This document shows positions 1 through 6,486 of a stretch of 28,666 bases of DNA, in pieces. The translations under genes were made by a program, and so were the position numbers. The DNA comes from Actinomyces sp. (GTDB taxonomy: Bacteria > Actinomycetota > Actinomycetes > Actinomycetales > Actinomycetaceae): positions 209 through 28,874 of the forward strand of contig NZ_JAUMUL010000048.1 in the NCBI RefSeq assembly GCF_030530635.1, given 5' to 3'. Under the pieces are notes generated by a model. It made no database searches, was not told the origin of the DNA, and saw nothing but the letters and a program-made list of their open reading frames with translations. The number at the start of each line of letters is the position of its first letter. Position 1 is the stretch's first letter.

Positions 1-105
1 ACCGGAGTAGTAAACACCGAACCTGCGTAGCAGACGACGTCAGCGCAAAGCACGCCGGCGAGCCGACTCCCGGCTCCACCCGCACCCTCAAACGCGAAGC
101 GCCGG

Positions 106-111
106 TAATCT
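106..111 (+). promoter_or_regulatory. Candidate -10 box for a leaderless transcript
   Basis: TAATCT fits the TANNNT -10 pattern and ends six bases before the ATG of the methyltransferase gene at 118. A transcript from it would begin at or next to the start codon. No Shine-Dalgarno sequence is visible before that ATG, which agrees with a leaderless message. I see no good -35 hexamer, so this is a weak call. Confidence 0.35.
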
Positions 112-117
112 GCGCCC

Positions 118-957
118 ATGAGCACGAGCACGATCCTGGACAATCCCAAGGCCACTCGCATTACCCGGGTGGCGGGCTTGGCTCGGCGTTCCGCCCGCAA
201 TAAGCACCACCGCTTTCTGGCGGAGGGGCCGCAGGGAGTGCGCGAGGCGGTGCGGCATGCCGCCGGGCACGTGCTGGACGTCTACTTCACCGAGGAGTCG
301 GCACGGGCTCACGTTGATATTGCCGACGCCGCCGCGGCAGCCGGCCTGTACACCCACCTGGTGACCCCCGAGGTCATGTCCGCCATGAGCACGGACGCCC
401 AGGGCGTGCTGGCCGTGGTGAGTACCGACGCCGTGGCGGCGTCGCCGGAGACGGGAATCGGCGGGGGAGGGACCAAGGCGGCCCTGTCCGGGGCGCGCCT
501 GGTGGCGGTGCTCACCGAGGCCCAGGATCCCGGCAATGCCGGCACCATCATTCGTGCCGCCGATGCTGCGGGTGCCGACGCCGTCGTGCTCGTCAAGGGC
601 AGCGTCGACCCGACGAATCCGAAGGTCGTGCGCGCTACCGCGGGTTCCCTGTTCCACCTGCCGGTGCTGGTCGGCGTCGAGCTCGAGGAGGCCGTGCGGG
701 CGCTGCGGACGGCGGGGCTGAGGCTACTGGCGGCCGATGGGCGCGGCACCGTGAGCCTGTTCGACGCCGAGGCTGAGCTGGCGGCGCCGTCGGCGTGGCT
801 GCTGGGCAACGAGGCCCGCGGGCTGGCGCCTGCGGCCCTGGAGGCGGCGGACACGGTCGTCGCGATCCCCGTCTACGGGCGCGCCGAGTCCCTGAATGTC
901 GCCTCCGCCGCCGCCATCTGCCTGTACGCCAGTGCCCGGGCGCAGCACGCCGGTTAA
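118..957 (+). CDS. SpoU/TrmH-family (TsnR-like) RNA 2'-O-ribose methyltransferase
   Basis: This 279-residue protein belongs to the SPOUT (TrmH/SpoU) family, which transfers a methyl group from SAM to a ribose 2'-OH in rRNA or tRNA. An N-terminal substrate-binding domain (about residues 10-85) precedes the trefoil-knot catalytic domain. The three SPOUT motifs are visible: motif 1 at 137-149 (DPGNAGTIIR, with the conserved Arg146), motif 2 at 227-236 (WLLGNEARGL) and motif 3 at 250-267 (IPVYGRAESLNVASAA). Length is normal for TsnR/RlmB-like proteins. In actinobacteria a gene of this type commonly sits between rplT and pheS; here pheS lies about 10 kb downstream, with accessory genes in between. 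The exact target nucleotide cannot be read from sequence, so no gene symbol is given. The 117 bases upstream show no recognisable gene end. Confidence 0.9.
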   Translation: MSTSTILDNPKATRITRVAGLARRSARNKHHRFLAEGPQGVREAVRHAAGHVLDVYFTEESARAHVDIADAAAAAGLYTHLVTPEVMSAMSTDAQGVLAVVSTDAVAASPETGIGGGGTKAALSGARLVAVLTEAQDPGNAGTIIRAADAAGADAVVLVKGSVDPTNPKVVRATAGSLFHLPVLVGVELEEAVRALRTAGLRLLAADGRGTVSLFDAEAELAAPSAWLLGNEARGLAPAALEAADTVVAIPVYGRAESLNVASAAAICLYASARAQHAG

Positions 958-988
958 GGCTCGACCAACCAGGCGTATCTCAAACACC

Positions 989-1011
989 GAGACGGGCTTG
1001 TGATGCGTCTC
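989..1011 (+). terminator. Weak hairpin after the methyltransferase gene
   Basis: GAGACG (989-994) and CGTCTC (1006-1011) form a perfect 6-bp stem with an 11-base loop, 32 bases after the stop codon. There is no U-tract, so an intrinsic terminator is only a possibility. Confidence 0.25.
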
Positions 1012-1061
1012 CCAGCAGAGGCGAAGGCAGGTGCTTGACGCTGAGTGTGTCGCGTTTCGAG

Positions 1062-1070
1062 TGCTAATGT
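1062..1070 (+). promoter_or_regulatory. Candidate extended -10 promoter of the amino acid importer operon
   Basis: TGCTAATGT contains an extended -10 (TGN followed by TAATGT). A TTGACG at 1035-1040 lies too far upstream (24 bp) to be its ordinary -35. A start near 1077 would give a 5' untranslated region of about 170 bases that includes the Cys-rich leader ORF. Confidence 0.35.
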
Positions 1071-1121
1071 GCACCCGACGAGCACCGGGCGGTCCACCGG
1101 ATCGTGGCCGGGCAGCGTCAC

Positions 1122-1212
1122 GGCTGTCGGGGGGTCCGGACGCCGCGTAACCGAACCGGAGGGAACACAGTGGTCATGCGAATGTGTTGCTGTCGCTGTC
1201 GTTGAGACAGCC
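1122..1212 (+). promoter_or_regulatory. Candidate attenuator: competing RNA pairings around the Cys leader ORF
   Basis: GACAGC at 1206-1211, right after the leader stop codon, is complementary to two tandem GCTGTC copies (1189-1194 and 1195-1200) made by the leader's Cys-Cys-Arg-Cys codons. The nearer copy gives a 6-bp hairpin with a 5-base loop over the stop codon. GACAGCC (1206-1212) is also complementary to GGCTGTC at 1122-1128 upstream of the leader, giving a 7-bp alternative. These pairings exclude each other, and a ribosome halted on the Cys codons would cover the nearer copies. The pairings are seen in the sequence; the regulatory role is inferred. Confidence 0.4.
1170..1205 (+). CDS. 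Cys-rich leader peptide (MVMRMCCCRCR)
   Basis: An 11-codon ORF starts at GTG 1170 and ends at TGA 1203-1205. GGAGGG at 1158-1163 sits six bases before the GTG, a near-ideal Shine-Dalgarno sequence. An internal ATG at 1176 could also serve as start. Codons 6-11 read Cys-Cys-Cys-Arg-Cys-Arg, so four of the last six sense codons are Cys, which is otherwise rare in this proteome. The stop lies 43 bases before the ATPase gene. Poly-Cys short ORFs are known in mycobacteria as cysteine-responsive attenuators of downstream sulfur genes. By analogy, ribosome stalling when charged tRNA-Cys is scarce would raise expression of the importer. Expression and function are inferred; the peptide itself probably has no activity. 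Confidence 0.65.
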   Translation: MVMRMCCCRCR

Positions 1213-1248
1213 CCGGCCCCATTCGCCCCAACACGAGAAGAGGCTCAT

Positions 1249-2016
1249 ATGCCTGCTCCCGCCAACCCATACAGCTCCGAGCGCCCCGTGGTGCGTATCA
1301 GCCACGTCAGCAAGTACTACGGCGATTTTCAGGCGCTCGACGATGTCTCCCTGGACATCCACCGCGGCGAGGTGGTCGCCGTCATCGGGGCCTCCGGCTC
1401 CGGCAAGTCCACGCTGTGTCGCACCATCAACCGTCTCGAGACGATCCAGTCCGGAAGCATTGAGATCGACGGCGAACTCCTGCCCCAGGAGGGGCGAGAA
1501 CTGGCCCGCTTGCGCGCCGAGGTCGGCATGGTCTTCCAGTCCTTCAACCTGTTCCCGCACCGCACCGTGCTGGACAACATCACCCTGGCCCCCACCCGTG
1601 TGCGCAAGATACCCCGTGCCGATGCCGAGGCCCGCGCCCGCCAACTGCTGCACCGCGTGGGGCTGGCCGACCAGGCCGCCAAGCGGCCGCCGCAACTGTC
1701 CGGTGGGCAGCAGCAGCGGGTCGCCATCGCCCGCGCCCTGGCCATGGATCCCAAGATCATGCTCTTCGACGAGCCCACCTCCGCCCTGGACCCGGAGATG
1801 ATCAACGAGGTCCTCGACGTCATCAAGGACCTGGCCGCCGAGGGCATGACCATGCTCGTGGTCACCCATGAGATGGGCTTCGCCCGTTCGGTGGCTGACC
1901 GCGTGGCCTTCATGGACGGTGGCCAGATCGTTGAACTCGACGCACCCGAGGAGTTCTTCGCCGCCCCACGCACCGAGCGTGCCCGTGACTTCCTGTCCAA
2001 AGTGCTCAGCCACTGA
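1249..2016 (+). CDS. Polar amino acid ABC importer, ATP-binding subunit (GluA/GlnQ/TcyC type)
   Basis: This 255-residue ATPase energises uptake through the two permeases encoded downstream. All nucleotide-binding motifs are present: Walker A GASGSGKST at 47-55 (Lys53), a Q-loop in VFQSFNLFPH, ABC signature LSGGQQQR at 150-157, Walker B with Asp174-Glu175 (FDEPTSALD) and the H-loop His207 (VTHEM). The sequence pattern is that of the PAAT family (glutamate, glutamine, cystine and similar). I chose ATG 1249 because GAAGAGG lies five bases upstream and the protein then has the family length; an in-frame start at 1045 would run through the leader region. Gene order matches gluABCD of corynebacteria, but the Cys leader upstream makes cystine or cysteine a plausible substrate. 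Confidence 0.93.
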   Translation: MPAPANPYSSERPVVRISHVSKYYGDFQALDDVSLDIHRGEVVAVIGASGSGKSTLCRTINRLETIQSGSIEIDGELLPQEGRELARLRAEVGMVFQSFNLFPHRTVLDNITLAPTRVRKIPRADAEARARQLLHRVGLADQAAKRPPQLSGGQQQRVAIARALAMDPKIMLFDEPTSALDPEMINEVLDVIKDLAAEGMTMLVVTHEMGFARSVADRVAFMDGGQIVELDAPEEFFAAPRTERARDFLSKVLSH

Positions 2017-2075
2017 ACCGGTGGCCACACCACCCGCTTCAGGTATTCGTCCTGCCGAATCCGAAAGGAACCGTC

Positions 2076-3062
2076 ATGTCCGTTCTTCCTAAGCTCACGC
2101 GCCGCAGCCTGCTGACCGCCGCCGGTGGCGCCTCCCTAGCCGCGGTGCTGGCGGCCTGCGCCGATACCGGCGCCGACGGCCAGGCGGTCGGCTCTGCCGG
2201 CGCCCTCGACTATGACGCCGTGATCAACTCCGGCCCCGTTGCCGCCGATGACGTCGTGGCCGCCTCCAGCTGGGCGTCGGCCGTTAAGGATGCGGGCCTG
2301 CTGAAGACCGGCGGCACCAAGACCTCCGAGGTCTTCTCCATTGAGGACCCTGCCACCGGGCAGGTCTCCGGCTTCGACGCCGCTCTCGCCCAGACCCTGG
2401 CCCGATACATCATCGGCGGGGACGACGCCCGCTCCCTGCTGGAGGTCACCCAGGTCACCTCCGACACGCGCGAGACGATGATCGAGAACGGTCAGGTCGA
2501 CGCCGTTTTCGCCACCTACACGATCACCCCCGAGCGCGCCGAGAAGATTTCCTTCGCCGGTCCCTACTACTCCTCTGGCCAGTCGGTCCTGGTGCGTGCC
2601 GACGAGTCCGACATTAAGGGCGTCGACGACCTGACTGGGGTGAAGGTCGCCGTCCAGTCCAACTCCTCCTCCGGCCCCGCCCTGGACGAGGCCGCCCCCG
2701 AAGCCGAGCAGGTGCAGTTCACCGACCACCCCAGTTGCGTGGCCGCGCTCGAGGCGGGCCAAGTGGACGCCTACGTCGTCGACCAGTCGCTCCAGCTCAG
2801 CGAGGTGCAGTCCAACGACGCCGTCAAGATCGTCGGTGAGCCCTTCACCGAGGACCCCTACGGCATCGGCCTGCCCAAGGGCTCCGACGCGCAGGCATTC
2901 GTCAACACCTTCCTGCAGACCATCTACGACGACGGCACCTGGAATGCCATCTGGGCCGCCACAATCGGCACGATCATCGGTGGTGATGCCCCCGAGCCGC
3001 CCGCCATCGGCTCCGTGCCCGGCTCCGAGACACAGGCCGCTACGGCGTCGGCAACCAACTGA
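2076..3062 (+). CDS. Amino acid ABC importer, substrate-binding lipoprotein (SBP_bac_3)
   Basis: This 328-residue solute-binding protein captures the ligand outside the membrane and delivers it to the permeases. The N-terminus has a twin-arginine stretch (TRRSLL, residues 8-13), a hydrophobic segment and a lipobox LAAC with Cys28, so it is probably a lipoprotein, perhaps Tat-exported. The mature part has family-3 features: GFDAALAQTLA, the ligand-loop region TYTITPERAEKISFAGPYY, LTGVKVAVQ, and DAYVVDQ near the second-lobe acidic residue. The C-terminal tail is rich in Ala, Thr and Ser. GAAAGGA lies seven bases before the ATG. It sits 59 bases after the ATPase gene and before the permeases. 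Ligand identity cannot be fixed from sequence: glutamate-type by gene order, cyst(e)ine by the leader peptide. Confidence 0.9.
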   Translation: MSVLPKLTRRSLLTAAGGASLAAVLAACADTGADGQAVGSAGALDYDAVINSGPVAADDVVAASSWASAVKDAGLLKTGGTKTSEVFSIEDPATGQVSGFDAALAQTLARYIIGGDDARSLLEVTQVTSDTRETMIENGQVDAVFATYTITPERAEKISFAGPYYSSGQSVLVRADESDIKGVDDLTGVKVAVQSNSSSGPALDEAAPEAEQVQFTDHPSCVAALEAGQVDAYVVDQSLQLSEVQSNDAVKIVGEPFTEDPYGIGLPKGSDAQAFVNTFLQTIYDDGTWNAIWAATIGTIIGGDAPEPPAIGSVPGSETQAATASATN

Positions 3063-3114
3063 CGCAGACCGACCGCTCGGATCGACACCAGCCCGCTTGC
3101 ACAGCACACGCGAC

Positions 3115-3145
3115 GGGGCGGCCCGCCCTCGGGGCCGGCCGCCCC
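3115..3145 (+). repeat. Intercistronic GC-rich hairpin after the binding-protein gene
   Basis: GGGGCGGCC (3115-3123) and GGCCGCCCC (3137-3145) form a perfect 9-bp stem with a 13-base loop, between the binding-protein stop and the first permease. Hairpins in this position often protect the binding-protein mRNA or cause partial termination, giving more binding protein than permease. No U-tract follows, so read-through is expected. Confidence 0.55.
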
Positions 3146-3166
3146 GGCACTCCGGAGGAGGTGCCT

Positions 3167-3820
3167 ATGAACGTCATCACCGACAACCTCGGCATGATCG
3201 GCCACGGCCTGGCCACGACACTCACTATCGCCGTGATCGGCTTCGTTAGCGCGCTGGCGGTCGGCACGTTGATCGCAGTCTTCCGTGTCAGTCCGATCCC
3301 GCCGCTGCGGGCCCTGGGCTCCGTCTGGGTGGCGGTCGCCTGCAATATCCCAACCCTGTGCTTGATGATTCTGGCTGCCTTCGCCGCACCCCGGGCGGGC
3401 GTGCCGCTGTCCCTGTTCGCCGCGGCCGTCACCGCAATCGTCTTCTCCGCCTCCGGATTCGTATGCGAGACGGTGCGCTCGGGCATCAACTCCGTGCCCA
3501 AGGGGCAGATCGAGGCGGCCCGCGCCCTGGGAATGCCCTTCGGACTGATCATCGCCGCCGTCGTGCTGCCCCAGGCGCTGGCGCGCACCATCCAGCCACT
3601 GGTCAACATCTTCATCGCCTGCCTGATCGGCTCCTCGCTGGCCGCCGCCATAGGCGTACCCGAACTGACCAACGTTACCCAGCAGCTGAACCTGCGTTAC
3701 GCGCAGGCGGTGATCACCTTCCTCACCTCGGGACTGAGCTACTTGGCGATCGCTTTCCTGGCCACCAAGCTTGGCGGCCTGCTGGAACGCCGCATAGGAG
3801 GACGGGAGGCCCGCGTATGA
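3167..3820 (+). CDS. Amino acid ABC importer, permease subunit 1 (GluC type)
   Basis: This 217-residue integral membrane protein is one half of the translocation pore. It has about five hydrophobic helices and the cytoplasmic EAA loop at EAARALGMPFGLII...LPQAL, which contacts the ATPase. GGAGGAG ends at 3160, directly against an in-frame GTG at 3161; ATG 3167 gives normal spacing and is preferred. The stop codon overlaps the ATG of the next permease (ATGA), indicating translational coupling and balanced amounts of the two permeases. The His/Glu/Gln-type permease family fit is clear; the substrate is not readable from this subunit. Confidence 0.9.
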   Translation: MNVITDNLGMIGHGLATTLTIAVIGFVSALAVGTLIAVFRVSPIPPLRALGSVWVAVACNIPTLCLMILAAFAAPRAGVPLSLFAAAVTAIVFSASGFVCETVRSGINSVPKGQIEAARALGMPFGLIIAAVVLPQALARTIQPLVNIFIACLIGSSLAAAIGVPELTNVTQQLNLRYAQAVITFLTSGLSYLAIAFLATKLGGLLERRIGGREARV

Positions 3821-4671
3821 GCACTTTGACAGCACCCGGTCCGGCCCGCGCAGCCGGTGCCACCGACGCCGATCTGCTCTTCGACGCCCCCGGTCCCAAG
3901 GGGCGGCGCCGCATTCTCATCGGATCGGTGCTCGTAACCCTGATTTTGCTGGTGCTCGCCGCCGCCGCCCTGTTCCAGCTCGCTCAGGCCGGGCAGCTCG
4001 CCTACCCCAAGTGGCGTTACTTCCTGGGACAGTCAGTGGTCGGGTACCTCGGGCATGCCCTGGCCGACACCCTGCTGGTGACCGTCGTGGGTGCGGCCTT
4101 GTCATTCCCGTTGGGCATCTTGCTGGGATGGGCGCGGATGAGCCGCCTGCGGCTGATACGCACACTGTTCGGTGCCTGGATAGACACCATGCGCGCCATT
4201 CCCATGCTGCTGCTGATCTACTTCTTTCTGCTGGCGGTGCCGCGCTGGGGGCCGACCCTGTCACCCTTCTGGATGCTCACAGTGCCCATCGTCATGTGCT
4301 CCTCGGCGACGACGGCGGAGGTCTTCCGCTCCGGGGTGCTCGCCCTGGACCGGGGGCAGACTGAGGCGGCGCAGGCGCTCGGGCTCAGCGGCGGCCAGAC
4401 CATGCGGCTGATCCTGATGCCACAGGCTCTGCGGCTGATGCTGCCGACGCTCATCACCCAGCTGGTGACCATCCTGAAGGATTCCTCACTGGGTTACGTG
4501 GTCGCCTACCTGGAGTTGATGTACGCCGGCCGCCTGCTGACCTCTTCGGCGCGCGTCACGGCACACCTGGATGTCTACCTGCCGGCCTACGTGATCATCG
4601 CGTTGATCTACGTGCTTATCAACTGGGCGCTGAGCGTGCTGGCCAGGCGCGTGGAGGCGCGCACCCGCTGA
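3817..4671 (+). CDS. Amino acid ABC importer, permease subunit 2 (GluD type)
   Basis: This 284-residue protein is the second membrane half of the importer. A cytoplasmic N-terminus of about 30 residues leads to a first helix (about 34-58) and then the conserved BPD_transp_1 core with DTMRAIPMLLLIYFF and the EAA motif EAAQALGLSGGQTMRLIL followed by MPQAL. It starts at ATG 3817, which overlaps the previous stop (ATGA), with GGGAGG seven bases upstream. It is longer than permease 1 because of the N-terminal extension, as in GluD-like subunits. It is the last gene of the four-gene operon; no convincing terminator is visible before the convergent minus-strand gene that ends at 4724. Confidence 0.9.
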   Translation: MSTLTAPGPARAAGATDADLLFDAPGPKGRRRILIGSVLVTLILLVLAAAALFQLAQAGQLAYPKWRYFLGQSVVGYLGHALADTLLVTVVGAALSFPLGILLGWARMSRLRLIRTLFGAWIDTMRAIPMLLLIYFFLLAVPRWGPTLSPFWMLTVPIVMCSSATTAEVFRSGVLALDRGQTEAAQALGLSGGQTMRLILMPQALRLMLPTLITQLVTILKDSSLGYVVAYLELMYAGRLLTSSARVTAHLDVYLPAYVIIALIYVLINWALSVLARRVEARTR

Positions 4672-4723
4672 CCGCGCTGGATCGGGTCGACACCAGTTCC
4701 AGGGCCGTTACCGGGCACTGATA

Positions 4724-5266
4724 CTAGGCACGCCGTCGCCAGTACCCCACGAGCGCCACCGTCAATGCGAGCGGCCAGATGAGCATGGGCGCGTAGGCGA
4801 TCGCGAGAACGGTGACCGCGCCGGGACTCATGCCACTGGTTGGCGTCAGCCCCTCCGCCAGTCCCAACCACCTGCTGGCAAACCGCACCGTGGTGCTGCC
4901 GATGATCAGGTACAGCAACGCGTCGCCCAGCCCGCCGATGACGATGGGCAGTATTCGGGGGAGAGGACTTCCACCGAATCCAGGAACCCACTGGGGCACC
5001 CGCTCGCCCCACGGGTAGCACAGCCCCAGGCACAGTGCGGCGGCGCAGAGCTGAACGGCCTCCAGGCCCAGGACGTAGGCCGTTCTGGCGCCGCCGTCGC
5101 GATACACGTGGGCGTATACGAACCCGGTATTAATGCCGGTGAGCATAGCCAAGCGCCATGCTGCCGAAGGCAGCGGCGCGCAAAATGCCGTCCAACAGGC
5201 GATCTTGGCCCAGCGTTGCGGCCTCCGGCCGGTGGTGGTGACAGCCGAACCAGTTTTAGAACTCAC
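4724..5266 (-). CDS. Four-helix membrane protein of unknown function
   Basis: I do not recognise this 180-residue protein. It has four hydrophobic stretches (about residues 22-47, 62-85, 104-126 and 148-174) and a basic end (YWRRRA), consistent with a small polytopic inner-membrane protein. Between helices are DALLYLIIGSTTVRFASRWLG and a Gly/Pro-rich loop. The start is GTG at 5266; a TAGAAT -10 box seven bases upstream suggests a leaderless message. It is divergent from a TetR-type regulator 30 bases away, and a palindromic operator overlaps its start codon and -10 box, so it is most likely the gene that regulator controls. With the regulator frameshifted, it may be expressed without repression. 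Confidence 0.65.
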   Translation of the reverse strand: MSSKTGSAVTTTGRRPQRWAKIACWTAFCAPLPSAAWRLAMLTGINTGFVYAHVYRDGGARTAYVLGLEAVQLCAAALCLGLCYPWGERVPQWVPGFGGSPLPRILPIVIGGLGDALLYLIIGSTTVRFASRWLGLAEGLTPTSGMSPGAVTVLAIAYAPMLIWPLALTVALVGYWRRRA

Positions 5267-5274
5267 GTTCTAAA
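5255..5274. promoter_or_regulatory. Probable TetR operator palindrome
   Basis: TTTAGAAC (5255-5262) and GTTCTAAA (5267-5274) are perfect 8-base inverted arms around a 4-base centre. The site covers the GTG start and touches the -10 box of the minus-strand membrane gene, and lies 23 bases before the TetR start. Size and position are typical of a TetR-family operator serving both divergent promoters. Confidence 0.65.
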
Positions 5275-5303
5275 TTCTATATCGTAAACTCGTGGCGTGG
5301 CAA
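5274..5303 (-). promoter_or_regulatory. Promoter of the minus-strand membrane protein gene
   Basis: Read on the minus strand, TTGCCA (5303-5298), an 18-bp spacer and TAGAAT (5279-5274) form a good sigma-70-like promoter. The -10 ends seven bases before the GTG at 5266, so transcription should begin at or very near the start codon. Confidence 0.5.
5285..5290 (+). promoter_or_regulatory. Candidate -10 box for the tetR gene
   Basis: TAAACT lies six bases before the GTG start at 5297, again implying a leaderless transcript. No clear -35 is visible; part of the upstream sequence is occupied by the operator. Confidence 0.35.
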
Positions 5304-5882
5304 GGCCCGTTAAGTTCAGCTCAGACGACATTCTTGATGCTGCTGCCCGAGTAGTTCTTGCCCGCGGCCAGCACACCACGGTTGCCGAAATCGCCGGCGA
5401 GGCCGGCGCGCCCGTCGGTTCGGTCTACTTATCGCTTCGGCTCACGCGAGGAGTTGCTCGTCACTCTCTGGCTGCGTTCCGTGCGTGATTTCCAGCAGGG
5501 TTTCATGGCGGCCTGCCGCTTCGAGCCCGCCGCCGAAGCCGTGGTGGCCGCGGCGCAGCACATTCCGGTCTACTGCCGTGAGCATCCGGCGCAGGCGCGT
5601 GCCATGACCCTATATCGGCAGGCGGAACTGGTCCGTTCCGCTCCCGCGGCTCTGCGAGGCGAGGTGGCGATTGTCAACGACGAGGTCAACGCCGTCTCGG
5701 AAGATCTTGCTCGCCGACGTTATGTGGTAGTCGACGAGCACAGGATCGCTCTGTTGCGTACCGCCACCCGGCAATGCCCCTACGGCCTGGTCCGTCCCTA
5801 TCTGGGTGGTGCGATCCCCGCTTGGATCGATGAGGCGGCTGCGGCTTGTGCCCGGGCCATTGCTGCGCTCGGCGACCGATGA
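5297..5882 (+). pseudogene. TetR-family regulator broken by a one-base frameshift
   Basis: The first frame (GTG 5297) encodes a TetR DNA-binding domain: FSSDDILDAAARVVLARG, then TVAEIAGEAGAPVGSVY. After the Tyr codon at 5426-5428 the frame runs off into unrelated residues and stops at 5488. One base further along, the expected continuation resumes as YRFGSREELLVTLWLRSV and runs to the stop at 5880-5882 as a typical ligand-binding domain. One extra T in the TT at 5429-5430 explains it. Repaired, the protein would be about 194 residues, a normal TetR length. This could be a true inactivating mutation or a sequencing error. It faces the membrane protein gene across a palindromic operator and would be its repressor. 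The inducer is unknown. Confidence 0.8.
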
Positions 5883-5933
5883 AGAGCTGACCGTGATGAC
5901 TTGGCCGCGAATGAAGCGGCACCGGGGATGGCG

Positions 5934-5953
5934 GCAGCCAAGTGCAGCCAAGT
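5934..5953. repeat. Tandem 10-base repeat, two copies
   Basis: GCAGCCAAGT occurs twice head to tail without mismatch. It lies just after the broken tetR gene. No function is apparent. Confidence 0.6.
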
Positions 5954-6220
5954 CCGGCGCGGTGAACCGGCAGGCTCACCGCGTCCTTTTCCCGTGGTGT
6001 CCTGACGGTTTGTGGGGCGCAGATACGCGCCGTCGTCGGAAGTGCTGAAGCGTTAGTGCCAAGTGCTGAGTCGTCAACCAAACGTAGGAACCGTCTGCCC
6101 CGCGACATCACCCCACGCCGCCGCGCTATCGCCTGCCCACCCGCACTGACCCGGGGCACTCACTCGGCAGCCCGACCGGCCCGCATCTGGTGACGCCTGG
6201 CAAGAGGGCCGCGATGTCGA

Positions 6221-6285
6221 TTCACGACCCCGGGGTACGATTCACGACCACCCCGGGGTCGTGAACCACACCCCAAGGTCGTAAA
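6221..6285. repeat. Symmetric palindromic array (four 9-base units)
   Basis: TTCACGACC occurs at 6221-6229 and 6241-6249, and its inverted form GGTCGTGAA at 6257-6265, with a one-base variant GGTCGTAAA at 6277-6285. Each outer unit is 20 bases from its inner partner, and the whole array is mirror-symmetric about position 6253. The inner pair forms a perfect 9-bp stem with a 7-base loop; the outer pair could extend it to an imperfect 65-base hairpin. This could be a REP-like or MITE-like element or a multi-site protein target. Confidence 0.75.
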
Positions 6286-6486
6286 CCAACACTTCACGCT
6301 TAAAGAGAGCGGCAACCCACGGACCATAAAGCGACGCGCAGGCCGCCCACGGTAGGAGCCGGCCCGTGGAACACCAACTCACACGCCCCAAACCCTCCAT
6401 AGTCGGCAGGGTTCTGATCCGACCAAGACCACCTCGGTGTGACCAGAACGCACCACCAGCTACACCCCCAAACAGGAAGAGCCGCG

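Larger units (their letters stand above)
5883..6486. other. Gene-poor stretch with short repeats
   Basis: About 600 bases with no reading frame that I can support as coding. It contains a tandem 10-base repeat at 5934-5953, a pair of AAGTGCTGA copies 21 bases apart (6040 and 6061) and the symmetric palindromic array at 6221-6285. Together with the broken tetR and vapC on either side it looks like decayed or recombination-prone DNA. Confidence 0.55.

Noticed and set aside
1..117. Possible end of rplT at the left edge
   Set aside because: Gene order makes rplT plausible nearby, but no frame in these 117 bases reads like the L20 C-terminus.
1045..1248. In-frame upstream extension of the ABC ATPase to an ATG at 1045
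   Set aside because: It would add 68 residues with no family match and read through the leader ORF and ribosome site; ATG 1249 has a good Shine-Dalgarno.
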